64,000 nt of DNA from Hymenobacter cellulosilyticus (GTDB lineage: Bacteria; Bacteroidota; Bacteroidia; Cytophagales; Hymenobacteraceae): assembly GCF_022919215.1 (NCBI RefSeq), contig NZ_CP095046.1:2532501-2596500 (forward strand), in the 5' to 3' direction. Below are positions 17,408 through 27,627 of this stretch, piece by piece. The notes beneath the pieces are model-generated. The model made no database searches. It had not been told where the DNA came from and saw only the letters and a program-made list of their open reading frames with translations. Position numbers and translations under genes: made by a program. The stretch's first letter is position 1; every line of letters begins with the position of its first letter.

Positions 17408-18310
17408 CTACTTGCCTTTCTTAGCTTGGGCAATGAGCTCCTCGTTCATCTTCACGTAGTCGGCATTCTTGCCGTCCAGGGCCAGCTTCTTCGACTGCTC
17501 GGCAGCGGCAGTAGCACCTTTGTAATCCTTTATCTTCATGCGGATTTTGGCTTCGGTGTGGACGTTCCAGAACTTGGGGTCCTTCTCGTTGGCCTTCTGA
17601 ATCCAGGCCAGGGCCTGTTTCATATCCTTGTCGTTGTCGAGGTAGTACACGGCAGCGGCAGCGTAGTCGTTGGCGCTGACGTTGGTGCCTTTAACCACCT
17701 TTTCGTCAATCTGGGCCATTACCCTTGAGTCCACGTAGGTGCTGATCTTAAACTTGGCGCTGGTCAGCTCCCACTGCATATCCACGTTGGCCGTGGAAGG
17801 GGTCAGGTCCGAGAAATTGATGGTAAATGTCTCGACTTTATTGGCCAGCTTGAGCGGCTTGGCTGAAATCCGGGCTACGTCGTCGTCGGCCTTGAAGCCC
17901 GCCACATCAGCTCCTTGCTTGGTATTCTTGCTGAGCACCACGGTCCAGACGGTTTTGCCCGGAATGGTGTACAGGCCATATTCACCGGCCGGAATCTTCT
18001 TGCCTTCCAGAATCACGTCATCCGAAAACTTGATGGTCGTGGTTTGGTTGGCACCCGTGCGCCAGCGCTTGGTGTAAGGCACTATGGCTTTGGTCGTGGA
18101 GTCACCGAAGATGGTGCGACCCTTGGCGCTGGGGCGGGAATACGTGATGGTCACGTCGGTGAGGCCCACGCGCTGGGTAACGGTGCTTTTAGGGCTGGCC
18201 GCCGGGGTTGAAATCTGGGCCTGAGCCGCGCCGCTCAACAGCAGACCACCCACGAGCAGCGTAGCGCCCAGGGTGCGGGAAAAAGACTTCAGCAGAGAAG
18301 TAGAGTGCAT
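17408..18310 (-). CDS. DUF2911 domain secreted protein with TPR-like tail
   Basis: About 300 residues. The ATG at 18310 (MHSTSLLKSF) starts a signal peptide (LGATLLVGGLLLSGAAQAQ). The DUF2911 domain follows: VGLTDVTITYSRPSAKGRTI, GANQTTTIKFSDDV, IPAGEYGLYTIPGK, WTVVLSKN. The last 100 residues contain helical repeats of TPR type (AAAVYYLDNDKDMKQALAWI, FWNVHTEAKIRMKIKDYKGA). The family is periplasmic, abundant in Bacteroidota and of unknown function. An in-frame ATG further upstream would precede the signal peptide and is unlikely. Confidence 0.85.
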   Translation of the reverse strand: MHSTSLLKSFSRTLGATLLVGGLLLSGAAQAQISTPAASPKSTVTQRVGLTDVTITYSRPSAKGRTIFGDSTTKAIVPYTKRWRTGANQTTTIKFSDDVILEGKKIPAGEYGLYTIPGKTVWTVVLSKNTKQGADVAGFKADDDVARISAKPLKLANKVETFTINFSDLTPSTANVDMQWELTSAKFKISTYVDSRVMAQIDEKVVKGTNVSANDYAAAAVYYLDNDKDMKQALAWIQKANEKDPKFWNVHTEAKIRMKIKDYKGATAAAEQSKKLALDGKNADYVKMNEELIAQAKKGK

Positions 18311-18429
18311 ACAAAAGGGATTGTGGAGGTTAGACCGGGTAAAAATAGGGAAATCTAACACACCAACTATGTTTTTGAATTGTCTTTGCTAAAAATATTG
18401 GCCCTAAATGCTCATGGGCTTGGCCTGAT

Positions 18430-18957
18430 TTATTGCTGCGGAATCTGATGAGCCGCCAGGATCTGGCGGATGTCGGCCGTGGTGGCTGGGGCCGGCAGGC
18501 ATCGCAGGTCGAGGTAGTAGCAGGCCACTTCCGTGGGATACAGCAGCAGCCAGTGGGGCTGTACCCACACCGCTTTCTTGATGGCCGACCACTGCAGGGA
18601 AAACTGCACCAACTCACTCTGGCCCTGAAATTCATCGGGCGTAAGGGTGTACACCGTAGGGCGACTGAGCGCGGCGTGGCTCTTCTTGTAGCCCCGACGC
18701 ATCAGCCAGCGTACCACCGAAGCGCGGCCAACCAGGAAGAGAAATCCCACCATGAGCAGCACCGGAGTGGTCCAGGAACTCAGCCGCCAGTGGTTTTGAT
18801 GCAGCGTAAGTACAAAGCCTATTGCCAGCAGAGTCAGCCCGCCGCCCAGCAGCCAGTTGCTGCGCCGCGTACCCAGGCGCTTGTTCCAGAGCCCGTAGTT
18901 GATGGTCAGGTAATCGTTTTCCGACAGGGTAACAGGCAGGAAAGTAATGCTGTGCAT
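18430..18957 (-). CDS. YcxB-like membrane protein
   Basis: About 175 residues: an N-terminal soluble strand region (LSENDYLTINYGLWNKR), two membrane helices (LLGGGLTLLAIGFVLTL, VLLMVGFLFLVGRASVV), then a C-terminal domain. That domain has WSAIKKAVWVQPHWLLLYPT and LPAPATTADIRQIL, similar to the YcxB-like C-terminal pattern. Function unknown. It follows a paralogous gene by 13 bases and an ExbD-like gene before that, all on the minus strand, so the three look like one operon. Confidence 0.6.
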   Translation of the reverse strand: MHSITFLPVTLSENDYLTINYGLWNKRLGTRRSNWLLGGGLTLLAIGFVLTLHQNHWRLSSWTTPVLLMVGFLFLVGRASVVRWLMRRGYKKSHAALSRPTVYTLTPDEFQGQSELVQFSLQWSAIKKAVWVQPHWLLLYPTEVACYYLDLRCLPAPATTADIRQILAAHQIPQQ

Positions 18958-18970
18958 GCGGCAAAGATGC

Positions 18971-19555
18971 TCAATCTGCCGATTTGCCCGGCGTTGGCAG
19001 CAAGGCCAGTACCTGCGCCGCCGTGGCCGGCGGCTGTACTAAATCTAAGTTCAGGTAGTAGCAATGTTCGGGAGAAGTATAGAGCAGCAGCCAGTTGCCT
19101 ACCGGTTGCACGCTGTAAAACCCCGCCCAGGAAAAGAAACGCTGCATGCCATTCTGCGTGACGTGTACGCCGGCCTGTTCTACCACGAAGCTAGTCGGCC
19201 GCTGCCGGACGGGGTCTTGCCGGTAGGCCCGGCGGTACTCCCACCACTGATGGGCCAGGCCCAGCACCGTGAAGAGAGTCACTAGTACCAGCCAGGTTAC
19301 CCGGTATCCCGGCCCGAACCAGAGGCCACCGGCCAAGCCGCTTACTACCACGGCCGCCCAGCGTTGCACTTTCACTTTCCAGGAGTCGGCAGTTTCGGGC
19401 TTGGGCGTGGGCTGCTCGGGATAGCGCCGCCGCTGCTGCTGCTGGTGAATGGCCTGAAAGTCGACAAAGGAAACGGCAGTTGGCGCTACGTGGATGAGTT
19501 CTACCGCAGGCAAGTCAGTCAAGAGTAACAGGTTTGTTCTGATATGTGGTCGCAA
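18971..19555 (-). CDS. YcxB-like membrane protein, paralogue
   Basis: About 194 residues with the same plan as the next gene: a long charged N-terminal part with a Q/R stretch (HQQQQRRRYPEQ), two helices (VVVSGLAGGLWF, WLVLVTLFTVLGLAHQW), and a C-terminal domain with FSWAGFYSVQPVGNWLLLYTS and LVQPPATAAQVLALLP. The close match of the two C-terminal domains (W-x-ctxt-V-P-WLLLY) shows they are duplicates. Its start overlaps the ExbD-like gene by 41 bases; a later start is possible but no ATG offers one. Confidence 0.6.
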   Translation of the reverse strand: MRPHIRTNLLLLTDLPAVELIHVAPTAVSFVDFQAIHQQQQRRRYPEQPTPKPETADSWKVKVQRWAAVVVSGLAGGLWFGPGYRVTWLVLVTLFTVLGLAHQWWEYRRAYRQDPVRQRPTSFVVEQAGVHVTQNGMQRFFSWAGFYSVQPVGNWLLLYTSPEHCYYLNLDLVQPPATAAQVLALLPTPGKSAD

Positions 19556-20165
19556 AGGACTTTTCGTTGGCTACCAGATTGAGCCGGTGAATACCATGTT
19601 GCTGCAAAAGCCGAAACACCCTCATGAGGCGTGCGGCGGGCAGCGTCTGGTCGGCCCGAATAAACACGAAGGGCTTTTTGCCATACAAACGGCTACTCAC
19701 GGCCAAGCCGGCCGTCAGATAGTCCGCCAGCTGATCGTTACCGGCTCGGCTGGGGATGCCGACGGCAAAGGTATGACGCAATCGAGGGGGCGCAGCAAGC
19801 CAAGCGTGCAACTGGTGGATGTCCTGACTTAGAAAAGGACTGTGCCGCAGCTCCCGGAGTTGCTCCTGTGTAAGGGCCACGCCATACTGCCGGGCCACCT
19901 GCTCAAGCAGGGTTGTCTGGAAATCGGCGTTATCAGTGGCGAGGTAAAAACGACCCCGGCTGTCAATTGACACAACCAGCGCATGACTTTCCGGCAGCCG
20001 TCCCGTTGGAGTAAAAGAAAAAGGTAGCCGCACCGCCGGAGCAAGCGGGGCAAAGTGGCTTGAGGTTAGAAAAAAGGCCGAAAGCAGCAGTAGTACGCCG
20101 CCCCAGAGGCCGAGGTCGGGTGCACCAAGCGTAGGGCGTGGCATGCGCCGGGGTGGAGTAGTCAT
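19515..20165 (-). CDS. ExbD/TolR-like protein
   Basis: 216 residues with one N-terminal membrane helix (LGLWGGVLLLLSAFFL) and a periplasmic domain. The pattern ALVVSIDSRGRFYLATDN, a helical middle, then KPFVFIRADQTLPAARLMRVFRLLQQHGIHRLNLVA, matches the ExbD/TolR periplasmic fold. ExbD works with ExbB to pass proton motive force to TonB; no exbB or tonB gene is adjacent. The middle region is longer than in standard ExbD. It may serve the two YcxB-like proteins encoded directly after it. Confidence 0.6.
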   Translation of the reverse strand: MTTPPRRMPRPTLGAPDLGLWGGVLLLLSAFFLTSSHFAPLAPAVRLPFSFTPTGRLPESHALVVSIDSRGRFYLATDNADFQTTLLEQVARQYGVALTQEQLRELRHSPFLSQDIHQLHAWLAAPPRLRHTFAVGIPSRAGNDQLADYLTAGLAVSSRLYGKKPFVFIRADQTLPAARLMRVFRLLQQHGIHRLNLVANEKSFATTYQNKPVTLD

Positions 20166-20203
20166 GGCCTTAAGGATAGTATATAGCCTACATAATAACG
20201 AAA

Positions 20204-20229
20204 AAGGGCGAAGCCTGCGCTTCGCCCTT
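20204..20229. terminator. Terminator hairpin after the ABC exporter gene
   Basis: AAGGGCGAA (20204-20212) pairs with TTCGCCCTT (20221-20229), extended by further GC pairs inside. On the minus strand it ends in a T-run from the A-run at 20201-20205. Confidence 0.75.
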
Positions 20230-20254
20230 CTCGACGGAATAACTTCTTACTTGT

Positions 20255-22089
20255 TTAGCTAGGCTGGAGCTGCAGCTTAAGCAAATTGGCGTACAGCCCG
20301 TTTTCGCTGTGGCTGAGCTCGTCGTGGGTGCCTTGCTCCACGATGCGGCCCCCATCGATAACCAGGATTTTATCCACCTTGCGAATGGTGCTCAGGCGGT
20401 GGGCAATGATGATGCTGGTGCGGTTCTGCATGAGCTCATCCATGGCGCTTTGCACCAGCTGCTCGCTTTCCGAGTCAAGGGCGGAGGTGGCTTCGTCCAG
20501 AATCAGGATGGCGGGGTTTTTCAGAATGGCCCTCGCAATGGCAATGCGCTGCCGCTGCCCGCCCGAAAGCTTCACGCCCCGCTCGCCCACCAGCGTATCA
20601 AGGCCTTCGGGGAAGGTGGAAATAAACTGCCAGGCATTGGCCTTGCGCGCCGCGACCGTGATTTCCTCGTCGGTAGCCTCGATTTTGCCATAGGCAATAT
20701 TCTCCCGGATAGAGCCGCCGAAGAGCAGGGTTTCCTGGGCACGATGCCGATATGGCGGCGCAGCTCGGTCAGGTCGTACTGCTGCAGGTCGCGGCCGTCG
20801 ATAAGGATTTTGCCGCCGCTGAGCTCGTAAAACTGCATCAGCAGCTGCACAATAGTACTCTTGCCGGCGCCGCTGGGGCCTACTAGGGCAATCTTCTCGC
20901 CGGCCTGGATGTCAAAGTCGATGTTCTTGAGCACCGGCAAGTCGGGGCGGGTGGGGTAGCTGAAGGCCACGTTGCGGTAGTCGATGTCGCCACGGATCTG
21001 CAGGGGAGCCGTGCCTGCCAGGCGGGGCCGGTGCGTGGGCTCGGATGGCTCGTCGAGTATCTCCAGAATCCGCTCGGAAGCGCCCAGGGTGCTTTGCACC
21101 TTACCATACAATTCGCCCAAGCCGCCGACCGAAGCGCCGATGAAGATAGTGTAGAGGGCAAAGGACGTCAGGTCGCCGATGGTCATCTGGCCCGCTGCTA
21201 CCAGCGAAGCCGCCCGCCACAGCACCATGATGATGCCGCCAAACAAGCCGATAATAACGAACGACACGAAGCCGCCCCGGTAGAGGTTGCTGCGCAGGGC
21301 CGACTGCAGTGTCCGGTTCAGCGAAACGCCGTAGCGGTTGGTTTCGAACATCTCGTTGGTGAAGGCTTTCACCGTATTGATGCCCTGCAGGGTTTCCTCC
21401 ACAATGACGTTGGTCTTGGCCAGCTCTTCCTGGGTGGCTTTGGCCAGCACTCGGATCTTACGGCCGAACACCATGGCTACTACCACGATGGGCGGGAAGG
21501 TGAGCAGCATGAACAAGGAGAGCTTCACCGATACCATCATGATGAAGACGATGCCTACCACCAGGGTCGTGACCTGCCGGAACAGCTCGGCCAGGGTCAG
21601 GGAAAATGAGTCCTGAATCATGCCCACGTCGGAGGTGATGCGGGAGGTGATGGCGCCCACGCGGTGCTTCTCGAAGTATGGAATGGGCAGGGTAACAAAC
21701 TTGCGGTAGAGCGCCTGGCGAATGTCGCGCACGGTAAACTCGCTGACCTGGGTGAAAAACCAGATGCGGCCAAACGAGAAGGTGCCCTGAAGCAGGATAA
21801 CGGCAAACAGCCCCAGCGCAATCTGGGTGATGCTGAGCGTGAGGCCGTTGGGCAGCACGAAGGGCTTGCCATTGGCGGCGTCGGTGAGCTTGCCGATAAC
21901 CCAAGGGAAGCCCATGGTAGTGGCGCTGGACAGCGTGAGCAGTACCAGACCGATAATAAACTTGACCCGGTAAGGCAGCACGTAGCGGAAAATGCGCAGG
22001 CCGTGCCGGAAGCTTTCCTTGGTTATTTTCTTTTTGGGCACATCCGGATCAAGGGTCGTGCCGCTGGTATTCATTCCACTTCTGGCCAT
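20255..22089 (-). CDS. MsbA-like ABC exporter (one frameshift)
   Basis: A half-transporter of about 611 residues: six helices in an ABC exporter type 1 domain, then a nucleotide-binding domain. Walker A is GPSGAGKST, the signature motif [16 protein letters not shown] and Walker [10 protein letters not shown], with the H-loop in IIAHRLSTI. The frame breaks between the Walker A and signature motifs at GGG 20737-20739. One more C in sense gives I-V-P-Q-E-T-L-L-F, the normal Q-loop sequence. The N-terminal start is [11 protein letters not shown] at 22089. It probably exports lipids or hydrophobic compounds as a homodimer. Confidence 0.9.
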
Positions 22090-22190
22090 GTATTCTATAT
22101 CATAGAACTCAGAGTTGAGTGCTGAGAGCCGTAGACTAGGCTCTGAGCTCTTACTTCCGGACTCTTAGCTGCTTAACTTGTTACTCAAAT

Positions 22191-22656
22191 TTCGTTTTGC
22201 CCTTTTCTACCTTCAGCGTGCTGGTGTCGCCGAAGGGCACGGGCAGCTGCACCTGAATGGCCACGGGCTGGCCCTTGCGGGTGGCCGGCTTCCAGGCCGG
22301 CATTAGGCTGAGTACGCGCAGGGCTTCGGCGTCGCACTCGGGCTGAGACTTTTCACTACTGTTGGACTGGCTACCCGCCCATCGGTTTCGATGGTGAAGC
22401 TGGTGAGCACCGTGCCGGTAACCTTATTGACGCTGGCCGCCTCCGGATACTTTACGTTCTGCTGAAAAAACTCGCTTAGCTTCTGGGCCCCGCCCACAAA
22501 CTGCGGGGGCACGTCGGGGCGGTTGGCTGCCGGGCGGGCCTGGGCCTGCATGCGGCCGGGCTTGAGCACAATGGGCTGCTTGGCCGGCACCGACTGCTGG
22601 GCCTGCGCCTGAGCGGCCAGCCCCAGGGCCAGCAAGAAAGTGAAGAGTTGTTTCAT
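22191..22656 (-). CDS. TonB C-terminal domain protein (one frameshift)
   Basis: ATG 22656 starts a signal peptide (MKQLFTFLLALGLAAQAQAQ), so this is a secreted protein and not the membrane-anchored TonB. The TonB_C pattern is clear: F-VGGAQKLSEFFQQNVKYPEAA, VTGTVLTSFTIETDGRVASPTVVK. In the other frame it continues with PECDAEALRVLSLMPAWKPATRKGQPVAIQVQLPVPF, ending at 22191. The break is near 22350-22353; one extra A in the AAAA run gives V-V-K-K-S-Q-P-E-C. About 154 residues. Such proteins are common in Bacteroidota; partners unknown. Confidence 0.8.
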
Positions 22657-22772
22657 GAAAGCGAAGTGCCGGAAAACCGCCCGTTTAGGAAAGGAAAAGC
22701 CGCACGGATTTCGGCTGCGCAAAGGTACGCACAGAAAGCCCAAGCCAACGGCTTATGCCTAAACAACCTAGG

Positions 22773-24251
22773 CTACGCTGGGTTCAATTCGGCGGCGGGC
22801 TGGCGCGAAATGGCGAGCAAGCCCAGGAAGGTCAGCAGGCCATTGACGAGCAGAATCTCGAAGCCGAACTCGTAGCCGCCCAGCCAGGCCTTGGAGTTGG
22901 CGTTGAGAATGTAGCAGAACACCGGCGGCCAGGCGCACATCCAGGGCACGTAGGTGTCGTGGAGCTGGCGGCGGGTGAAGATGCCGAAGCTGAAGAGGCC
23001 CAGCAATGGCCCGTAGGTGTAGCCGGCGGCCTTGAACACGGCCGAAATCAGGCTCTGGTCGTTCAGCATCCGGAAGATGAGGATGATGATGACCAGCACC
23101 ACGGTAAACATCAGGTGGGTGCGCTGGCGCAGCACGCTCTGCCGGGCCTCGGGGTACTTGCTGATGGTCAGAAAGTCGACGCAGAAGGAGGTGGTCAGGG
23201 CCGTCAGGGCCGAGTCGGCGGAGGAGTAGGTAACGGCAATGATGCCCAGGATAAACACGATGCCGGCAAACACGGAGAAGTGCTCGGTGGCCAGCAGCGG
23301 AAATACGTCGTCGCCGATGACCTTGCCGGCGGCATTCACGGGCAGGGTAATGCCCTTGGCGGCAGCATATTGGTAGAGCAGCACGCCCAGGGACAGGAAC
23401 AGCACGTTGACCGGCACCAGGATGAGGGCAAACCAGAACATGTTTTTCTGCGCGTCGCCCAGGGAGCGGCAGCTCAGGTTTTTCTGCATCAAATCCTGGT
23501 CGAGGCCGGTCATGACTATGGTAATGAACATGCCGGAAATGAACTGGGTCCAGAACTTGCGCGAGTCGGTCCACTCCCAGAAAAACACCTGCGACATTTC
23601 CGACTCCCGCACCGTGGTAATCACCTGCTGGAAGCCCAGGTTGAGCTCATCCGAAATCAGGTAGACCGAGATGCCCACCGAGGTGAGCATGGCCAGGGTC
23701 TGGAAGGTGTCGGTCCAGAGAATGGTTTTGAGGCCGCCGCGGAAGGTGTAGAGGTAAATCAGCAGAATGCTCACGGCCACCGTCACGGCAAAGGGCACGC
23801 CCAGCTCGTCGAAGACGGCTACCTGCAGCACGCCCGCCACTACGTAGAGGCGCAGGGCTGCCCCGATGGCCCTTGAAATCAGGAAGAGCGCCGCCCCGGT
23901 CTTGTAGCTCCAAAAGCCGAAGCGCTGCTCCAGGTAGGTGTAGATGGACACCAGATTGAGCCGGTAATATAGGGGCAGCAGCACCGTGCCGATTACCAGG
24001 TACCCGACCAAATAGCCCATGACCACGGCCATGTAGCTCCAGGCCTTGTCCTGTACCATGCCGGGCACCGAAATGAAGGAAACGCCCGAGAGCGAGGTGC
24101 CAATCATGGCGAAGGCCACCATGTACCAGGGCACGTTGCGGTTGGCCACGAAAAAGCTGGCGCTGGTGGCTTTGCGCGAGGTGAGCAGGGCAATAACGAT
24201 GAGGATGGTGAAGTAGCCGGCAATCAGGCTCAGAACCAGGGTAGGGGACAT
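22773..24251 (-). CDS. Sodium:solute symporter, SSS family
   Basis: About 492 residues, intact, starting at ATG 24251 (MSPTLVLSLIAGYF); the longer frame upstream is low-complexity and unlikely. The SSS pattern is well kept: SFFVANRNVPWYMVAFAMIGTSLSGVSFIS (helix 1-2), YTFRGGLKTILWTDTFQ, MTGLDQDLMQKNLSCRSLGDA and the late helix AVTYSSADSALTALTTSF, which forms part of the Na2 site. It imports a substrate with Na+; the substrate is not evident. It is not closely related to the symporter at 15471, which has an extra loop. Confidence 0.88.
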   Translation of the reverse strand: MSPTLVLSLIAGYFTILIVIALLTSRKATSASFFVANRNVPWYMVAFAMIGTSLSGVSFISVPGMVQDKAWSYMAVVMGYLVGYLVIGTVLLPLYYRLNLVSIYTYLEQRFGFWSYKTGAALFLISRAIGAALRLYVVAGVLQVAVFDELGVPFAVTVAVSILLIYLYTFRGGLKTILWTDTFQTLAMLTSVGISVYLISDELNLGFQQVITTVRESEMSQVFFWEWTDSRKFWTQFISGMFITIVMTGLDQDLMQKNLSCRSLGDAQKNMFWFALILVPVNVLFLSLGVLLYQYAAAKGITLPVNAAGKVIGDDVFPLLATEHFSVFAGIVFILGIIAVTYSSADSALTALTTSFCVDFLTISKYPEARQSVLRQRTHLMFTVVLVIIILIFRMLNDQSLISAVFKAAGYTYGPLLGLFSFGIFTRRQLHDTYVPWMCAWPPVFCYILNANSKAWLGGYEFGFEILLVNGLLTFLGLLAISRQPAAELNPA

Positions 24252-24562
24252 AACGGGCAGCAAATGGAGGGGTAAAGATACGCCGCTGCTTTGGACTGGC
24301 AGGAAAAGTTGGGGTGGCGGGCTAAGGGTAGGATAAAACCAAGGCAGCAGGTGGCGGCAAAGACTAGAGAAGTGAGGCGGGAGATGGCTAGAAGGTCCCA
24401 ACTCGGTGGCTGGAAAGTGGCAGGTAGGCGACGGAAGGGTTTTTGGATTTTGGCGGGGAAGGAGGCAGACCGAGCCAGCGTGGCCGATAAAGTGCGGAGA
24501 ATTGCCGGTTAGCTATTTACTTTGAGAGACTTATCCAGATTCCTACCCTTTGCTGATTTTGC
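24252..24562. other. Intergenic region, divergent promoters
   Basis: 311 bases between the divergent symporter and T9SS cargo genes. It is purine-rich on the plus strand. A TACTTTG (24518-24524), one base short of the -7 consensus, lies upstream of the cargo gene. I see no RNA gene or repeat here. Confidence 0.5.
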
Positions 24563-25999
24563 ATGAAATACTATTTACTCCTATTGGCCCTCGGGCTGGG
24601 CGCTGGCAAGCTGCTGGCCCAACAACGACCGGCCCTGCCGCTGGCAACTATTCCCCGGCCGGCTAGCCTACTATTGGCGCAGACCCCGGCGGCGCTGAAA
24701 AACCGGAATGGGCTAGTATTCAAGCCCCGCCGCACGGTGACCTACACCTGGGACAAGGGCTTGAATGGTTGGACCGCCACGCCCATGCTTACCACTAAAG
24801 CCTACGACGCGGCCGGCCGCGAGACGCAGGTAGTGCTGAGCGACTCAGTTACCGGGCAGGGCCAAACGCGCAGCAGCATTGCCTACAACGCGGCCGGTAA
24901 TCCCACGCTGATGCTGCACGAGCAATGGGAGAATGGCGCATGGCAGAACTGGTATCGCACCATGACTACCTACAGCGCCGACAACGAGATAACCGAGCAG
25001 CTGGTGCAGGCCTGGCAGAATGGCGCGTGGCAAAACACGTCGCGCTGGACCAGCAACCATACCCGCCAGGCACTGAGCGGGCAAACGGTGCAAGAGCAGC
25101 AGACGTGGCAAAACGGGGCGTGGGTCACGCAGGCCCGTACGCGGTTGTCTACCACGTACAACGCGGGCGATGCGCCCCTGGAAATCGTGCGGGAGCATCT
25201 CAACGTCGCTACCGGCGTTTGGCTGCCCCACCTGCGGTGGGCCTATACCTACCCCTCGGCTACCTCCCGCGACTATGCTACTGAACTGTATCAGGTGGCG
25301 GACAACGGCGTGTACCTCAACGCCTACCGTACCGGCAACATTCGCTACGACACCCAGCACCGGCAGACCTACGTGGAGGAGGAGCGGTGGCTGAACGGTG
25401 CCTGGCAGTTGACTAACCGGCTGACTACTGCATATTTAGCCAATGGTGGGCGGCAAGCCCTGGCAGAAGAACGGACGCAGGCCAACACCTGGGTACTTTT
25501 CTCGCGCTTCACCCAAGCCTTCGACAACGCCGGTAACGAGGTCGGCTACACCGTCGAGCAGTGGATGAATAACCGCTGGCGCGTGAACGGGTCTTTTCGA
25601 AGAGTACTGCGCTATTCGGCCGCCGGGGAGCTAGTAGCCCGGGTAGACCATTTTTACAGTGAGTCAAACGGAGCGCCAGAAGACAATTACACGGAAAAGT
25701 TTACCTACGGCGACTTCCAGAGCATCACGCTGGGCGGGCAGGCCAACGCCGCGCTGGCCGCCCAAATCCAGCTCTACCCCAACCCCAGCTCGGGCAAAGT
25801 CATGATCGAGCTGGCCGGGCTGCGGGAGGCTGTGCCGGTGGACGTAGTGAACAGCCTGGGCCAGGTAGTGCAGCGTCTTGTGCTTCGGCCGCAGCAGGGC
25901 CGCACGGAGCTTGACCTCAGCGCCCAGCCCGCCGGCCTCTATACCGTGCAGCTGTACACCGCTGCCGGGTTGGTAGTGAAGAAAGTAGTGCGCCAGTAG
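24563..25999 (+). CDS. T9SS cargo protein, first of three paralogues
   Basis: 478 residues. A signal peptide (MKYYLLLLALGLGAGKLLAQ) and a C-terminal T9SS type A sorting domain (QIQLYPNPSSGKVMIEL, LGQVVQRL, LSAQPAGLYTVQLYTAAGLVVKKVVRQ) enclose a repeat region of about 310 residues. The repeats, each about 30-40 residues, are built on W-xNGAWQN, R-x-x-T-TY, AAGxxT, a beta-rich YD-like pattern. The protein should be exported through the outer membrane and attached to the surface or released. Two paralogues follow directly on the same strand. This copy has no frameshift. Confidence 0.85.
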   Translation: MKYYLLLLALGLGAGKLLAQQRPALPLATIPRPASLLLAQTPAALKNRNGLVFKPRRTVTYTWDKGLNGWTATPMLTTKAYDAAGRETQVVLSDSVTGQGQTRSSIAYNAAGNPTLMLHEQWENGAWQNWYRTMTTYSADNEITEQLVQAWQNGAWQNTSRWTSNHTRQALSGQTVQEQQTWQNGAWVTQARTRLSTTYNAGDAPLEIVREHLNVATGVWLPHLRWAYTYPSATSRDYATELYQVADNGVYLNAYRTGNIRYDTQHRQTYVEEERWLNGAWQLTNRLTTAYLANGGRQALAEERTQANTWVLFSRFTQAFDNAGNEVGYTVEQWMNNRWRVNGSFRRVLRYSAAGELVARVDHFYSESNGAPEDNYTEKFTYGDFQSITLGGQANAALAAQIQLYPNPSSGKVMIELAGLREAVPVDVVNSLGQVVQRLVLRPQQGRTELDLSAQPAGLYTVQLYTAAGLVVKKVVRQ

Positions 26000-26024
26000 C
26001 ACCACACCGGGAGGGAAGTTTTAG

Positions 26025-26054
26025 AAAGCCAGGTTGAGAAATCAGCCTGGCTTT
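26025..26054 (+). terminator. Terminator after T9SS paralogue 1
   Basis: AAAGCCAGGTTGA (26025-26037), loop GAAA, TCAGCCTGGCTTT, then a T. The same 13-base arms and loop recur after the second paralogue at 27628. Confidence 0.85.
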
Positions 26055-26132
26055 TCTGCTGTACCAAGAGCCAAGACCGGAAAAAGACCTGTTTGGCAGG
26101 CGGCAAGCAGGCTGGGCGCGAGGTAAATAGAG

Positions 26133-26140
26133 TATATTTG
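26133..26140 (+). promoter_or_regulatory. -7 promoter box of T9SS paralogue 2
   Basis: TATATTTG fits TAnnTTTG, 32 bases before the ATG at 26172. The preceding GAGGTAAAT is shared with the third paralogue's promoter. Confidence 0.6.
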
Positions 26141-26171
26141 AGGCTGTTTTTAACTACCATTTCCTTATTGC

Positions 26172-27597
26172 ATGAAACATTATCTACTCGGTTTGGCCGT
26201 TCTTCTGGGAGCTACGGCAGTGCAGGCCCAAACCGTGCGTACCGCTAAGGCGCAGGCCGCCTATGAGCTGCCACGGGCCTTGCGGGAGCAACTGGCCCAA
26301 AAAGGCGTGACGTTGGCCGCTGCCCACAAAGCACCGTGCGTAAACCCGGCAAGTCGACTCTTTATCAGGCAACGGGTTCTGCCAACCAGTGGTCGACTAC
26401 CGGAACTGTGTCTTCCTTCACGTATGATGCTGCGGGCCTCATTGTTCAGATGGTGGAAGCCGACTCGGCTACCAGCCTACCCGCTACCCGCCGGAGCTAC
26501 ACCTATACCGCGGCCGGCGTACAAACCGGTACCGTGGCGGAGAAATGGACTGGCTCGGTCTGGCAAAACGACAGTCGGGCGCTGATCACCAACAACGCCG
26601 CCGGTTACCTGACCGAATATCTGGGGCAGGTGTGGGAAAACGGGGCCTGGAAAAATGACATGCGTATCAGCCTCGAATATGATGCGCGCAACCATTTCGT
26701 GTTGTATCTAAGTCAGCGTTGGGTAAATAATGCCTGGGAAGCTACCAATGGCGGCCGGGCCACCGTCACGTACTCGGCCGCCGGGGCTATACTGGAGGAA
26801 ACGGAAGACCTACTGGACGCTCCGACGAACCAGTTCTACCCTTATAGACGAGTTCAGTATACGTATCCCACGCCTGCTTCCATGCAGCATTCGGTGCGCG
26901 TAGAGCAAGGCTGGCGAAACGGAGCCTACTATAATTCGCAGCGCACCAGCAACATAGTGCGCGACGCCCAAGGCCGCGAAACGTATTCGGAGGCCGAAAG
27001 CTGGGAGAACAATGCCTGGCAGCTTAGCTCCCGTTTTGTTACTACCTATACCAATGATGGCTACCAAGGCCTGAGCCAGAACTGGGTAAACAATGCCTGG
27101 GTAAATGTGAGCCGCTACACTCAACTCTTTGGTGAGGGGCAGGACCTGGGCTTCACGGCGGAACTCTGGACCAATAATGCCTGGAGCATTACGGATGGCA
27201 GCCGCACTTTCCGCCGCTTCAACGCTGCCAATGACCTGGTCAGTCAGGTCCGCCAGAACTATGACCCCAACGGAAAGGTCTATGTCAACAGCATGAAAAC
27301 CACTTTCGGTGATTATCAGAGCATCACATTAGGGTAGGAGCCAACGCCGCCCTCTCGGCCCAGGTTCAGCTGTATCCTAACCCTACTGCTGGCAGCGTGA
27401 CGCTGGAACTGGCTGGCCTGAAGGCGCCGACACCCGTGCGGGCCGAAGTAGTGAACAGCCTGGGTCAGGTGGTGCAGCGCCTGATGCTGCAGCCGGGCCG
27501 CGTTAGCCTAGATTTGAGCGCCCAGCCCGCCGGACTCTATACCGTGCAACTGCGAACCAGCGCAGGTTTGGTGGTGAAGAAGGTGGTGCGCCAGTAA
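26172..27597 (+). CDS. T9SS cargo protein, second paralogue (two frameshifts)
   Basis: Same plan as its neighbours: signal peptide MKHYLLGLAVLLGATAVQAQ, a W-xNGAW / NNAW repeat region (WENGAWKND, WVNNAWEA, WRNGAYYN), and a T9SS sorting domain (QVQLYPNPTAGSVTLELAGL, LSAQPAGLYTVQL, VVKKVVRQ). The frame is lost at AAA 26328-26330, where one more A gives H-K-S-T-V-R-K-P-G. It is lost again at GGG 27332-27334, where one more G gives I-T-L-G-V-G-A-N-A-A-L. About 475 residues if corrected. Probably a surface or secreted beta-rich protein. Confidence 0.82.
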
Positions 27598-27627
27598 CCG
27601 TCGCTAAAGTTCTTCCCGACATTGCCG

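Noticed and set aside
18971..20165. A complete TonB-ExbB-ExbD energy system.
   Set aside because: Only an ExbD-like gene is present; the TonB-like protein at 22191 has a signal peptide and no membrane anchor, and no exbB is visible.
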